A program made the position numbers and the translations under genes. A stretch of DNA of 64,000 nt from Ischnura elegans (taxonomy: Eukaryota; Arthropoda; Insecta; Odonata; Coenagrionidae): positions 75,925,992 to 75,989,991 of the forward strand of contig NC_060253.1 of NCBI RefSeq assembly GCF_921293095.1. Direction: 5' to 3'. A model generated the notes under the pieces. The model did no database searches and was not told where the DNA came from. It saw nothing but the letters and a program-made list of their open reading frames with translations. Shown piece after piece: positions 31,801-46,800 of this stretch. Position 1 is the stretch's first letter. Each line of letters begins with the position of its first letter.

Positions 31801-34800
31801 TCAGGAATCTTTAGTTCATGAAGCTATGCAAGGCATCGAGAAGTTCGTTTATCTTGCAGAATGCAACACTGCATTACAATTGTGAATAAACTCTCTTTGT
31901 GACGAACTGATCTAGCTGGGCGTGCAACGCAGCCGGAGCCGAAAAAAATCGTTGTCCGCGGGAAGGAGGAACGGGTGAAATGCTGAACAGTTCCTGAATT
32001 CATCTCAGATTAAGTAATACTTTGTTCAGATCATGCCCAAAGTGCGAGTTCCTTTACGCCACACCTTGTCGCATCGGCCTACTCGAAAGGTGCCAAATTT
32101 GAAATTTCGGGCTCCCTTGAACTTTTTCCTATATTAGTATCTCTAAAAGTTCTTAAATCTTATATTCATAAGTAGAGGACTTACTTTATGCCCAATGTAT
32201 GAGTGGTAATGAGTGGGTCACCATGATTCAGGCATGAAGCTTATCATATGATGCTGCGTGCATACTGAAGTATCTCTGACTGAAGAAAGAACCATAATTG
32301 ATGCTCTTGGGCCCAGTACACAGGGAGAACTTAAACGTAGCTAAATGATTATAACGTAGCGTTCTGTATATCCATCTAAATGCCGTTGCTTATACGTGAA
32401 ACTTTGTTATAAAGTTTACTTTGTAACTGCCTGTTTGTTTGTAATTTTGTAAAAACGAAAATTTCGTAATAGCATTTCTTTTACCATAGTTTGGATAGAC
32501 TGTATCGTAGGGACCAACGATTTGCTTCTTAATTATAAGAACTTCGTAATAAGGCTGTTCGTAATGGCAAGTGTCTACTGTAGTTGCCTCCCTGCTTTTT
32601 GGAAGCTAAATTTTGATATTATACATATTTTTATTAGAAACTCTTAGTGCAAAAACTCAGGAAAATGAAGATAAATTTTAGGACATCATCAAGCATATGC
32701 TCTAATCTTTAATTCATGGAGTTATTTTCCCTAGACCCTGCTGGAATAACTGTCTGTGATGTTGCCCCATACTCCACTCTAAATTTTTTCCCTGGAACAC
32801 TACTTTTTGGGGTTATTAATTCGGATGTAAAAATATAAGTTTTCATTAATTCTATTGCCTATTTCTCAGTACTACTTGGTCTTTAATATTTGTGGCTTTT
32901 GCTTTTTTTATATTTAGAAGCCCCTTGATATTTTTTCCATATCTTTCTTCAAATATTACCAATGTTGGTGCTACATTCAAGATATGTTTCAATTGGTCTT
33001 ATTTTAATTCAGTTTTGGTGGTTCTTTCTCACCAATAACCACCCTTAACTTCTGTAAATAGAATATTTTGTAATGCTGTCATTGTTTAATACCTTTGTTT
33101 TGTATATTTATCCTTCTTAATGTGTTGTCATTGTTAATATATCATTATTTATATTTTTAGGTTTGCACTTTGCTGAAAGAGGTCGAGGAAGCTAGGGGTG
33201 GCTTTGTCGCTCCATCACGAGATGATCAAATGGTCACCTCCACCATGGAGTCCTCGGCTTCTCAGGTAAGTTTGTTCCTTTCCTGTATTTCAAATGGAAA
33301 AAATAATGAGTAATGCTTTGATTCTGTTGAAAATTTCATCCCATCGCATGATCATTCAAAACTTGGTTGATACTCTAATAGACACGCTAATCATTCTCAC
33401 GTTCTCAGTTAACATCTTATTTAGTGTTGCTATGTACTCTGGTGCTTTTTCTATAGAAGGTTGAGCATAACCTAATCCAGAAGCTACAGATTTGAGGCCA
33501 TTTTAAACTGCGTAGACCACTCTTTTTTATGTTTAACCCATACACTATATACCATTCACCTAAAGCCTTGTGTGTCATTTCAACAGTTACTTTTTTTTTC
33601 TTTTTTTTTAAGTTATGAGCTTAGCTTGATGCAAATTCATGGAATTGTTTTCTTCGTCATTGGTAACAATGGCATGGTAAAAGAAAATTTTTATTTTTTG
33701 TTAAAGTAAAATTCTGATGGTTACCTTGAGAAACCCATGAGTTATTGAAGAGTTTCTGGTTATACTCATACCTCTTTGAGGTCACTTGAATGTTCATATG
33801 GAGAATTATGAAGGGAGGTGGTATACATGTGGGACTGACCTTGCAGTGAATAGCCTCATTGAAATTTTTACTATAGGGGATGCATACTCTATGGGGAAAC
33901 ATACCTAGATCGTGTGGTTCTGCTCCTTATGTTTTGTTGGTATGGTGTCTATCACACTTATGCCTTCGGCTTCTTTTGTGAAATGCTCCCTCTAGAAATA
34001 ATATTAATAAATTTATTGTCCTAGGACCTTGTTCTATGGAACATAATACATTTTACAAATAAGTCTCAGCAGTGAACAACAAAGAAAAAGTAAAATACAA
34101 TTTTACAGAATTAATTATACATGGTATTACATTATTTCAATTACAATTGTATTTTTCAAGTATATAAATGTACATTTTCATTTTTCATTGATTTACAGTG
34201 TTACGATGCACAAAGGTTAAGAAAACACTTAGCTGTTTCACAAAATAAAATATATTGCGGCCGGTTTCGATACAGCGTATCAGATGATGATACGCTGTAT
34301 CGAAACCGGTCGCAATATATTTTATTTTGTGAAACAGCTAAGTGTTTTCTTAACCTTTGTGCATCATGAAGGAGTTTCACCATGTTACGCCAACCACCAT
34401 CGCATTAACAGTGTTACAATTAATAATGTCGTCCGGTATTTTATTCCATATTCTTATCGCAGAGTTTAAGGTTGACAATTGGTACATTGTAGTTCGGCAA
34501 TTTGGAATTCTAAGTCGTCTTCTAGCTCATACTATTCTACAAGTTTCACTCTGGTGACATATAATCACTTTATAAAGATTATCAGGTGTTCTGGATGATT
34601 TTATATACAAACACAGATAGCGGGCTAAGTAATTCCTATAGCTCCCCTTAGTCCCAGTTAACATTAGGAGGGTGATTTTTGTTTTTATGTTATATGATTT
34701 GAAGTGTGCATGTATTTTGTGTAATTACTTTAAAAAAGGGTGAATGATCTTGTGGGAATTACAAGATGTCCCAGACGGAGTTAGTCTTGGATTAAGTGGA

Positions 34801-37800
34801 TTCCCTAAATTAAATATGGAATTGCCGACTGCTTTTCAGAGAGCGCAGAAAAGTTGTGCGATATTTCCTTACAATACCCTTCTTCTTAATGTCTGATCAT
34901 GTGTTGACAGCGTAACTTATCATAATGGCCTAATTTTCGAGACATACAAATCGAGTGGCATAAAGTACTATTATTGCACAAATGTGTGCTTACATGACTG
35001 AAGCACAGTTTGTGTCACATAATGTCTCTTGTGAGATATTATTTCTGGTGAAATAAAGTGAATAAAATTGGTAGAAGTGAAAATATCTTTGGTTTTGGAA
35101 TTCTTGCTGATGTGTTCCTAAAAATGTGAATAACTGTTGGTAAATTCTAGGTTCTTTTATAGCATTGGTTGTTTAGTGATGTAAACAGTTTCAAAAGCCA
35201 TCCTGCTTTTGCCTTTATCCCAAGGCTTTCAAATTTGTAGTTGTAGAAAAAATTCACTGCCTTGGTTTTGGTTGTTAAGTGACGCATCTGATGAAAAATA
35301 TGAGATTCCCTTTGACATTGAAAGTTAAGCTGACTCTTTAGAACACATGCATTGTGATACACGTGAATATATTTCATACCCTTCAACATTTTTAGCATCA
35401 AATTCTAAATACTGAAACTTGAGTATGCCCTAGCGGTGACAATAATAAATGGCAAAATGTTGGGATGGATAAAAAATTTCTCACAGAGAAATAAAGTGAC
35501 CAGAACTTCAGAGAAAGAAAATCTGGAGTTTGAATCTTGCTTCAAGATTCAAGATTTTTTCATTTTGATTCTCGCTTGATATTGCTCGATGGAAAAGACC
35601 ATGCTTTCACAGTCCTAATAATTTTTTACTTATTGGTAAATATTTCCATTTTTTTTTACCTTTATCTTAGGACCTTATTAGTTGATGTAATCTTAAATAG
35701 CAAAGTACATGTTTAATTGATGCACTGTTTCAATTGTTCCATTTGTTTTTTATTTTGATTTTTAATTTTCAAATTATCCTCTTTAGGTAATATCAGAGCG
35801 TCTGGTTACATTCAGGGATTTTGAAGAGTTGCAGACTAAGAATATGGAATTGCTCTGTGCTTTGCGTCAGCTGAGTGAAGAACATGAGGAGATGGAACAA
35901 AAGAAATCAGAATATAACATTCCTATGATGAAGGTATGTCAGATTTTGTATTTTTAAGTTGATACTCTTGATGTCATTGGAGTGGGCATTATGAAAAATT
36001 GTTATGATTGTTGGTCATTCATAGTCTTGATCTACATAATTGATATTATTGTCACTTCTCTCGGCCACACTATATTTCAATGACTAATGTAATTCTCTTA
36101 TTTTTGTGGTTTTTTGTCTCATGAGAATTATTAATGTAAGTCAGTCATGATGTTTAATTTCTTCCTGATTCTATCAATCGTGGTAATGTAATTTGGAAGC
36201 TGATTGGGAAAAAGGTGGATGGTGACAAATACATTGACGGTTGTGTAATTGGGTCTAGGAATTATATACAGGTTGTCCACAATCCGGAAAATGTGGAATT
36301 ATGTGTGAATTTTTAATCCCTGGAATAATGCATGAATTTTTGCTCCAACTGGGAATTTCTTAATTTTTAATTAAAAATTATTTTCCATAAAATTTTGCCA
36401 GTTCAACTCCCATTTTCTGGCCTAAAATGTGTTAGTCATATATTAAGTGTAATAGTAGAGTAGAATTTTACATCCTCATTTAAACGTTGAATCTCAGAGG
36501 ATACTACAGAATCAAAATGTCTTGCACTCTCGACTCGAGTGCCTAAGATTCAAAAGGACAGAATAGAATTCCAGGTGACGTCAACATCTAGTTGAGAGGT
36601 TGAAGCAGCTTCTTGGCTTGCATTGAATAAATTTAAATTTTACATACAATAGGTTAACTAACCTGTTCCTTACATAAATATAATACAGTAGAACCTCTGT
36701 TATACGACCCTCAGTTATACAATGACCACACTTATACACAGATTTTTTTGGTCCGGTGTAGAACCCCATATGAACCCATTTTATTTCCAACCTCACCTAT
36801 GAAACTGTTTTTGGTTCTCCGCTGAAAGTTTCATAAGTGAGGTTCTACTGTATGTATTATTTTAAATTATTGAAATAATTTTGGGTGAAGTTTAAAATTC
36901 TTATCCATCGCAGTAATCGTATAAAATAAACCTGGAATGTTGTAAAATTTCCGTGGAAAACAGGGAATTGCACATGCATTTTCTGCTTTGATAGGCAAGA
37001 CACCCTGTATTACCATTCAGTGACATGCTTGTGATTTGTTTTGGAACTATTTTAAAAGTATAATTAACATTTTTAGGAAAGCCTTGAAAGGGCAACAAGA
37101 CAACTAGAGCAGTTGAAAGAATCTGAGGAGAATAGTAGGAAGATGCTTGAATCCTTGGGCCGCCAAAGGGATATGTATCGTGTGTTATACCTGCAGCAGG
37201 TTGGAGCAGTGGATGAGGAAAGGGGTACTGGTGATGGAGAATCCCCTGAGAATGGCATTACATCTGCAGAAAATAATTTAGGGCCTTCAAAAGACCACCC
37301 TTCTACGCCTCAGCCCTTTAAGGTGAGAGTTCGGTTCTAGTATCATGGGGTTACTCGGTTAATTTTCTTAATGATTTTGATATATGAAAATTTTACCTGT
37401 GAACTTGCATTTAAGATTTTAATTGTGAATTGTATAGTTCATTTCATAAGATTTCAAAGGCTGCTAGCGTAACAAACACAAAAATGATCCTTGCATAGAA
37501 AATTCTTAGCACCAATTTTAATAAGACCTGCTGAGTATTTGAAGCCATAGTATAAGGAATCTCCGGAAATTTGAAATCCTGAGGAATTAACCACTGAAAG
37601 TTATAACAAAGAATTTGCTGATAATATTTTTTTAAGTACTTAAATATAAGGTTACATGATATTTTTGTAAAATTTACGCCTTTCTTCTTTGAGCAGAAAG
37701 TGCTGCAATCGAGAATGACCACATCTACTCCATTAGGTCCCATGGCTGCTTCTGACCGTGGCTCTCAGGAATTGAATGAGGTATAGGAATGAATTTAATC

Positions 37801-40800
37801 TTTAAATTTTTAGCGTGTTGTAATTGCTGAATTAGTGTTCACGTGAGTTTTATTACCTCTGTCATTTTTTTTTCTTACAGCTTAAGGCAAAACTGGCTGA
37901 GTCCAAAAATGCTCTGAAACAGCTTCAGGAAGAGTATGACAATTTTGCAAAGGAAGCAAAAATTACCAGCAAAATGATGACGGATGAACATGAATCACTT
38001 AAAAAAGAAATCTCTGAGTTGAGGTACGTACATGTCAGCCATTGGTTATATCATCAAGTGTTTTGCACCAAGCCTACTGCATTATTTTAAAGTTTGTTTT
38101 ATGTTATCCTGTGTTCAAGAAGATTAAATCATTTACATGACCCAAATTTATTAGTAGCAAATGTGGTTGTATTCATGAACAGGTTTTGTTTTTGGTATGT
38201 AGTATAGATGGGTCGAATTGCATTTTTCTTGAATTCGAATAACGAATACAAATATGTACTTTCCGAAATTCCAAAAAAAAAAATCAGGAATTTTTTTTTC
38301 CGAATATCTTACTCGAATATCGAATACTCAATCACTGAATACTGAATATGCATTTTTTTCACCAATTTTAAGTACAAATGAAATTAAAGATAAGAAAAAT
38401 GCTGAACACCTTGTGAGTCAATGTACTTCAATACAACTCCTAAATCCTGATGCATCTATCACCCACGATTTTGTAAAACTTGCATCCATTGAGATCTGCA
38501 GTTCTTTTGTTTTTATTATATGCCTATTGAAGGTTTTATTATTATTAATGCTTTATTGCATTATTCAAAACTTAAATAGAGAATTGAACATTACTTTGAA
38601 ATTAGAATATGTAAAACGTAAATTTAATAATGCAACAGGGAGTCAGAAAAGGGACAAGCACAGGGAGTCAAGAAAGGAAAGAAGGGAATCTCGCGTGCAT
38701 TTGAACCTATGCATGCATTCTTCTTAGTGTTGTTCTCGTGGAGTATTTTACATATTTTAGCACTTACTTGATAAGTTTTTGTCAAAATATTGTTAAAGAA
38801 TTGAGCCAACCAAATTTGCAAACTTTCTTGTTAGGCCCAACCATTTTCTACGGATTTGAAGAGAATCACGGATGATATGTGCTGTGTATTCGAAATTCGA
38901 ATACAGTGGAACTTGGTTAGTACGTTTCTGAAGGGACCACGAAAAATGAACGTACTAACCAGGAAAACGTACTAACGAGGAAAGTAAATAATAGCAGTTG
39001 TTGCAATCAGTGAAAAAGTCGTCATAATTACAATTACTATCAGTAGTTCTCATAGGATCGCCTTCCTGAACTCTTTTCACATTTAAAATCAAGAAAATGA
39101 GCGCTACCATGAAAAACAATACCATGTGAATAAAAATCGCAATTTTTCATGGACATCCCGGAGAGGATTTCATGATTACGGCGTCTATCTCCCGTGATTT
39201 ATCCTATATCTATTTACAGAACGAGGACGAGTGAAGCTCAGACAAGCGAAGACAAGTCATTTTTCTTTCTCACAGCGTACTCGGAGAATATAGCAACAAC
39301 CCGGAGTAAGTCAACTGGTTTTTTAAACATCATAAAAATTGGGCAAAATTATATTGACTTTCAAATTACGGCAACAGCCGTAGACATTCGCTTCTGGAAT
39401 GATACCATTTCGATTGTAAAATCGATCGATATATCAACTGATGACACGCAAGATTATTAGATTACGACGTAATTACAAGAAAATTTTATATTAAACAGTT
39501 GAAATTTACTTTCAAAATTTGTCTAATGTCGTCTGCTTTCGTTCCGAGATCAAGTATTTTTAAGCTAAGCTTCGCGTGGAGATCCAGAGGATCGTCTGCT
39601 CCCGCAACAGTAGTCAAGTAAATACGCACGACGTCGAGTTTATGGAGCAGTACTGTTTTAGATAATGTGGGAATTGTCTAATACCGTTAAGACTCATTTC
39701 TTCATCATGATAACTCGTGCAATAGCAACAATTGCCCACTCATGAACTTTGTGCGCAGCAGTGGGCACTCCCAAGCTCCAAAGGCAACAGAAGGTGAGGA
39801 GCTCGGGGTGGGGAAAATTGGGGCTTCTTATTGGCTGTAGTTTTTCATAGTCAGACATTCCCAAAAAATGGCCGCATTTTATTTTTCATCACGTCACAAG
39901 AATTTAGAAATGCATTTGGATAAATTACGGTAGAAGAAAGAGATGTGGAATGAATGGAAGAATGTTAATGGCTAATAATAATAAATTAAATCATGAATTC
40001 AGACGTTTGCGACCCTTAACAAGACATTAGAGAACGAATTGCGGGTTGCGTCACGGCAAGCAATTGAGCGTACTAACCAGGAAAGCGCAATTTTTTCAAA
40101 CGTACTAACCAAATTCTTTTACCTGTATTTTGTTCGGATGGTACCGGGACCGAGGGAAATCGCCGTACTAAGGAGGAAAACGTACTAAGGAGGAACGTAC
40201 TAACCAAGTTCCACTGTAATTGATAACTTTGTGTCATCGAATACCGAATAGTGTAAAAAGCTCATTATTTGAGATATTCGGTGATTCGCCTATTCGAACA
40301 GCCCATCACTAGTATGTAGCCTTTAAAAAGTAGCAATATTGGTTATTTTCTTTTGTGTGATTCATTGATGCTGTCTACAATTCTTTCTTTTAAAGCAGCT
40401 CTGCTTCACCATGAGCCTTTTTTTGTATTTAGTTATTTTATTGAAATATCTCAGACAAATATACATACCGTATTTGTCTGAATATAGTCCTCCTTTTTTC
40501 CAAAAATGCCAATGATAAAAGTTAAGGGGGGACTATATTCAAAACCATTTTTTAAATATTTTCCTGAAACTCAAGCCTCAAAATTATAGGGGGGGACTAT
40601 ATATGGAGAAATACGGTATGTACTTATGTAATATATAATATCTGTGTATATTGTATAAGTACATATATAATATATGGATTTTATGAAACATTTTTTTTGA
40701 TAATGTCTTGATAGCACTAGCATGGTGATTATTCATTTCAGGGCTCAAAACAGTAAATATGCTTCATTGGCTGAATTTAATGATGAGAGATTCAAAATTC

Positions 40801-43800
40801 TGCAAGAGAACACGGTTTCCTATAGGACCCAGATAGATGCTCTAGAAAAGAAAAATCAAGCCTACAATTCTACCATTGTGAAGCATGAGCAGACAATTTT
40901 ACATTTGAAAGATGTAAGTATAATAGTTATGTATCTATTCGATGACATTATTTACACAAGTTATGGGATTGTCTGTCTTCTAATAAAATTAGGGATGGTC
41001 AGATCGGGTACCTTGGATCCAAATATCTGCAGATATTGCCCTTCACTGGATACTTTGGTTTCAAATTTTCTGAAGGCATCGGATCTGGATCAGAAATTTT
41101 AAATTAATGCTTCAGTGAATGCAGCTTCCCTTTATAGGGAGCGGAAAGAGTTCTGATCCTCTCTTAGCATGTGCTGTTGCACTGCGGTGCTTGTCCTACT
41201 CATGAACCATTTTGTTTAAAAGCTCTCGTAGGAGTTATGCTGTAGAATTTCATAAAAATGAACGTGGCATCAGCACCGTCAAACAAGAAGATACGGCCTG
41301 GAAATGCCAGCTGTGTATATCACATAGCTTGCCCGGCTTCACTTTAAAGGCAAAGGCATCACAAAATAGCAGGATCTGATATGTTAGTCCTTGACCCCCT
41401 CGTTTGTAGCCTCATTGCTTGAAAGATGGAGGGAGCGTGCTCCTTCCCCTCCACCTTTCCTTTATGTGCTTCTGCTTCCCTTTTTCCTCTCGCTGAGGGA
41501 TTGTCTCGTTCTGTTCCCACAATTCGTCACTTGTTATGTTAATGTTGTTATAAAGATTGATAATAATGTGATGAGAAAGTGATAAGATTCAGGGGAAGCC
41601 TATGTGAGGAGAATTAAAATTCAGTCAATGGTTTATCTTAAGATTGAAACTTATTTTCATCACCAAATGCAAGTGTCTCAGTTTATTATGAGCGTTAAAA
41701 GATTTAAGTGTGTAAAAAAAATAACTTGAAAGCTTATAAAAATTATTTTTAATCAGTAAAAATATTCAAATGTGTATGAAAATCTAAATAGCATTCTGTG
41801 ATTGTATGGACCCAGAAGAAACTTGAATAATTTCTTTGTTGCATAGCAGGACATTGAAAATGCATTTGGATATGAAAATATTTAAAAAAACAACACTGAA
41901 ATCAAGTATCCGATCCAGATCCATGTCCAAAAAAATCCTGGATCCTCTCATTCCTAAATAAAATCTTAGAATATGGTGCCTCCTTCTCAGAAATTTTAGA
42001 ATTTCTTGCCTTTCGTACTCGTTTCTCTATTACTGATCCAAGATGAAATGGATTTTTTATCTAGGAATAGCCTTACAATAGAAACAACTTCAGAAAACCT
42101 TGAATTTCATTTGATGCTTCCAGACTTTCCTGGGTGAAGTTTACTCGGTTGACATCCTGGGTCTTTTGTTCTATCTTCTCCTATGTTTAGACAACTCTAC
42201 ACTGCTGTCATCCTCAATCAATCAATAAAGCCTTAATTTACCACGTATCAAACTATCCACACATCTCTTCCCTAGCCAGTCCATCCAAACACTCAACAGA
42301 CTTTTACTCACTGTCATATCATTCTCTATGTTCAATTTGCAACCATTTCCTTTACTAACCGCTTAAAAACTATCTGGAGTAGATGCAGAGAAAGCACGAA
42401 ACTCAATCGGAAGTAAATAAATGCTGTGGAAAGAATCTTGAATGGTTATCTGTCTCTTTTGAATATCTTGTTGGACTTTCCTTCCATTTGAAAGGATAAT
42501 AATTAATGCTGGGCTGCAGTAGTGGTGCAGCAAGGGGGGGGGGGTTTGGGGGTTAAAACTTAGAAACTTTTAAGTTTAACTTATTTTTCTTATTTGGATC
42601 AGTATTACTAATAGAATAGTGTAAGGATTAATCAAATATCCATCAGAAGGCTGTAAAACTTGCCATTTTGAACCATTGTTCATAAAATTTTTCTAAAGGA
42701 GGGCCCTCGCAACTCCTGTTTACCCTGGTGGGTATGCAATAACCCCACACCCCAAAGAATTATTTGTGCCTAAAACCCCCCCTAGCCTTAATTCTTCGCT
42801 GCGCCCCTGCTGGGCTGTATTTTTAACATCATGGAAAGTTGAAATAAGTATGTAAGGGAAAGTCAGGGAATTTGTCTTAGATATCCAAGCTACTCTGGTT
42901 GTGCTTCAAGTTTTTTTTTTTACTTGAGATGTTTGCAATTGAATCATATTTTCATATCATTATGCATAGTAATGTGCTATTAAATGTATTGCCTTTCACA
43001 GATGGCTTTTGAAGCTCAGTCAAAATTGTCAAGGGCCGAGGTACGACTTGAAAACCTATATTCTGAGTGTCAGCTGCTGAGAGAATCTGAGGCTCGCTTG
43101 GTTAAGGAGAGGGAGTCGCTGGAGAGAGAGAGGAGAGGCCAGACGTTGCTGATGACCAACTTGGAAGCGATTCGAGCCAGTTTTGAGCGTAGTGAAGGTG
43201 AGGGGCGTTGCAGACTTGAGGCCAGGATGGAGGAGGCACGCAAGGAAATTAACCTCCTACGCAAGCAGATAGATGCAGAGCGGGAGGCAGTGCGCACTGC
43301 AGTTTCAGAAAGTGCAAGCTTGAAAGGTGCATTGGAATCAGAAAGGGATGCACGAAAAGCTGCGGAGAAAGACAAGATGGCAGAGCACGATACAGCTGTT
43401 GCAGCCAAGGCAGAAGTGGAGAAGTTGAAAGCAAGAATTGAAGTAATTACTGCAGGAACCAAAGGCCTGACTGAACGTGGTGCTCAGACTTCTATAATAG
43501 GTAAATATCCTTGATATTATCACTTTTGTTAATATAAGTAAAATGTTCAGTGTATGAGTTGGTAAAGGTAGTGGCTTGTGAGAAAGGGGTCCCCCCACAT
43601 AACCCCCAGAAATTTTTGTGTCTCTATGGCCAATAGGATCCCAGGGAATGTTACCGTGTCTGGAAAGTGAGATAAAATGAAAAATTACTCAGCAAAATCC
43701 ATTTTATTTTTGGGTCAAATTGTAATGGTGATACAAGCGGTCCTCGACTTTCGTACACTCGTACTTTCGTACGTTCAAAATTGACACCTTTTACTTGACT

Positions 43801-46800
43801 TTCGTACGCTAAATTCGGACTTTCGGACGTTGGTCTGTAATTTTTTAAAGTTCCCGCGATGTTTATTGCGCATCCCAACATTCAATTGTTTCAAATGGCA
43901 GTATATGCGAACAATACGAACGTATATAATGAAGGGAATTGTTGGTAGTTGACTCTAATCTAGGTGATTTATTTGGGAGAGAGACTACCTGCTATAGGCT
44001 CCTTTATCAAGAGAAGAAGAAAGCCTTCATTGAAGATATTTTTCAAAAGAAGTTGACTAGACATCAGCAAATAGCTTTCAATAAAACTAGTAAGATCTTC
44101 TTTCTAATTGTGTTTTTTCGTTTGAGTGCTATTTTATTCATATACACCTTCAGAAACGTTATTGCACGAAATATCACCCGAATTCTGTTTGTCTTTTGCC
44201 TTTTTGAATAACATGCGAAATATACGCGATCACGAATGTCACCTGCCAAATGTCGAATTTTGGTGTAAAAATTAAAAGGTATCCAGAGTGTGAGTTCAAC
44301 AACTACATTTTGTTATGCTTCTTGATATGTCTTTTTATTCATAGTCGACGTAATAAGTGGAATGTCAACTTAACGCCAAGAGGAAGTTTCACTCGATAGC
44401 CAACGGAGTTCTTGTTATTTAAACTTTTCTTAGCATTTTCTGCGTATTTTCGAAAGAAATTAGATGATTTGAGGAGTTTTAATAACATATTTTTAAAATT
44501 AAGCCAATTGTAATGAATTCCATGAAAAAAAAGGTTTTAGTACGTATATTCCGCTCTTTTGGAACGTAACCCCTAATTAGTATGGAAGTCAATGGTTCGA
44601 CTTTCGTACAAGTTTTCGGGAATGCATTGTGTACGAAAGTCGGGGACTGCCTGTATGTATTTCCTGACCCTTGTATGCATTGGAATATCTTTGTTATTAT
44701 AGCATCCCTTTCTTTGCTGTAAGACATGTTGATGAATCAAATTGTTCACTTAACCATTGAGACATAGCATATGTTCTATCAATAGTCTCATTTGGAATGA
44801 AATTGGTGTTTCTTTTAGGGTGATAACATTATCATTACATTAGTCACATAAAATTTGTTCTGGTCTTCACTTTAATGTTTTCTGCATTTAATATTTAGTT
44901 TTTGAGGTCCAGATTTATTCCCTATGAGAACAATGTAAAACTTGCCCTTATTTAGTTCTCTGCATTCTGCCATTTTACACATTTTTAGGTTGGCGTCTAT
45001 TTGCTTCTTACCTTAGAGTCAAATGATAAGAGTCACTTTGGTTTTATGAATACATTTCATTTTGAACATGGTACTTAATTTTTTCATTTTGTCTTTCTTT
45101 AGGCTCTTCTGGAGAACCAGGCCAGGCGAGAATTCTCAAAGATGCACAGCTTAGAGCTAAAGAGCTTGAAGAAGAACTGTCATCTCTTAGACAGCAAATG
45201 ACAGTTTGCAAGGGGTATATTAACCAATATTCAAACATTGCCAATGATACAGAACTGCAGTTGAAAGAAGTCAAGGCTGAGCTAGAAAAGACCAAGGCTG
45301 AAGCTGAAAGAAGGTACAGTAAAACCTTAATAATACGAAGAAGGATAATTTTCCATTATCATTTATGATTATTTAGTATCATTAAACATTCTTGAAATTA
45401 CAAAATTGGATGTTACAAAGTGCCGATTTTTCAGTCCTGATGACTTGGCACTATCAGTTGTTAACCGTTGGTATTGAAATTTGGGAGGAATTTTTATTAT
45501 CAGTAGGTCTTTGGCTGTGTTTTTTTATATTGTGCTTGTACATAATTTGGAATTGCCGAAGCTTGCAAGATTCTTTGCTAAGAAGTCAGATTAAAAAATA
45601 AATACTCAGTGGTGTCCTAGCTTGGAAATAATTTTTTATGAAGGCGATGGCATACGGTAATATTATATGACCACTCTTCTTCTTAATTAGGTCGAAGAAA
45701 TGTAAAAGTAACCCAATTGTTCATAATGAATCCATTCTGTTTGTGAGTAAAGTGTGCAAGCGGTGATGTTAACTTCTTTGACATGAACATATTTATCATT
45801 TTCATACGTTAGACCTATTATTGACCATATGTTACTGTCCTATTTTTTGTTTAGGTCATACCATTTTTGGCACAAATTTACGTAGTTTTGAGTTTTTCAT
45901 TCTATTTATCTATAGAAGTGAAGAAGCAGCTGCCATTGAGAAAGAACTGAGAGATCGAGTTACTGATTTGGAGAAGGAAATCACAGAGACAAGAGATCAG
46001 GGGACATCTGAAGTTGGTCAATTGAGGGTCCAGTTATGTAGAATACAAGATGAGCTTACATCTGCAATGGCTGAACTTGAAACTGCGAAGAAGGAAGCAG
46101 CCATTGCTCGTGAAGATGCTGTTAGCCATGCAGAGGTGGCTAGACAGGCAGAAGACAAGTTTGCCAGACAAGTTGTTCTTCATTCAACCGACCTGCAGGT
46201 TTGTCTTGGATTTAAATGTTTGCCTCCTTAAAAGCGGCCATTGCAGTAATATTTTCTATAAATGAGAGGAGACTAGATGCATTACTAGATGCACTCAAAG
46301 TGATGGGGATTATATAACTTACCCTAAATAAGTGTTGTTCCATTGGAGTACATGTAGTTAGTCATTTTCCTTAACCAAGTTGTTGCAAAGAAATTATGAT
46401 TGTGGGCTATGTCAGTAACTCAGAAATCACTCATGAAGAGGAAGTAAGCTTTATTTTTTTAGCTGAAAAAAACTAATGTATTCAAACCATCGTATTTTAC
46501 AGTGTATGATTTTAATTCTTGTATCATTTCTTTTGGAGAACTTAAAGCCATTGTCCTCTCTAACTCACTAACTCAATGATTTTTAATGGAACTATGCCAT
46601 TATAAATATTTACTTCTCTTTCTTAGGCTCTTCAAACAGTACGGGAGGAACTGACAGCAATTCGTGCATCTTCTGAGCAAATGCGATTTCGAGAGGTCGA
46701 ATTAGCAGAAGCATTGTCAGTTGGGAAAAAGGGTTGGGAAGAGAGGGAAAGGCTGATCATGTCTGAATTGGCCGAGTCCAAGAAGAGAATGGAGGATTTG

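Noticed and set aside
38254-38727. 157-residue open frame inside the hAT element
   Set aside because: No hAT transposase or dimerisation motif; low-complexity AT-rich sequence that includes the element terminus.
43070-43598. Long minus-strand open frames opposite TPR exon 14
   Set aside because: Antisense shadows of a charged coiled-coil exon; Ser/Leu/Ala-rich composition is what antisense of Glu/Lys/Arg codons gives.
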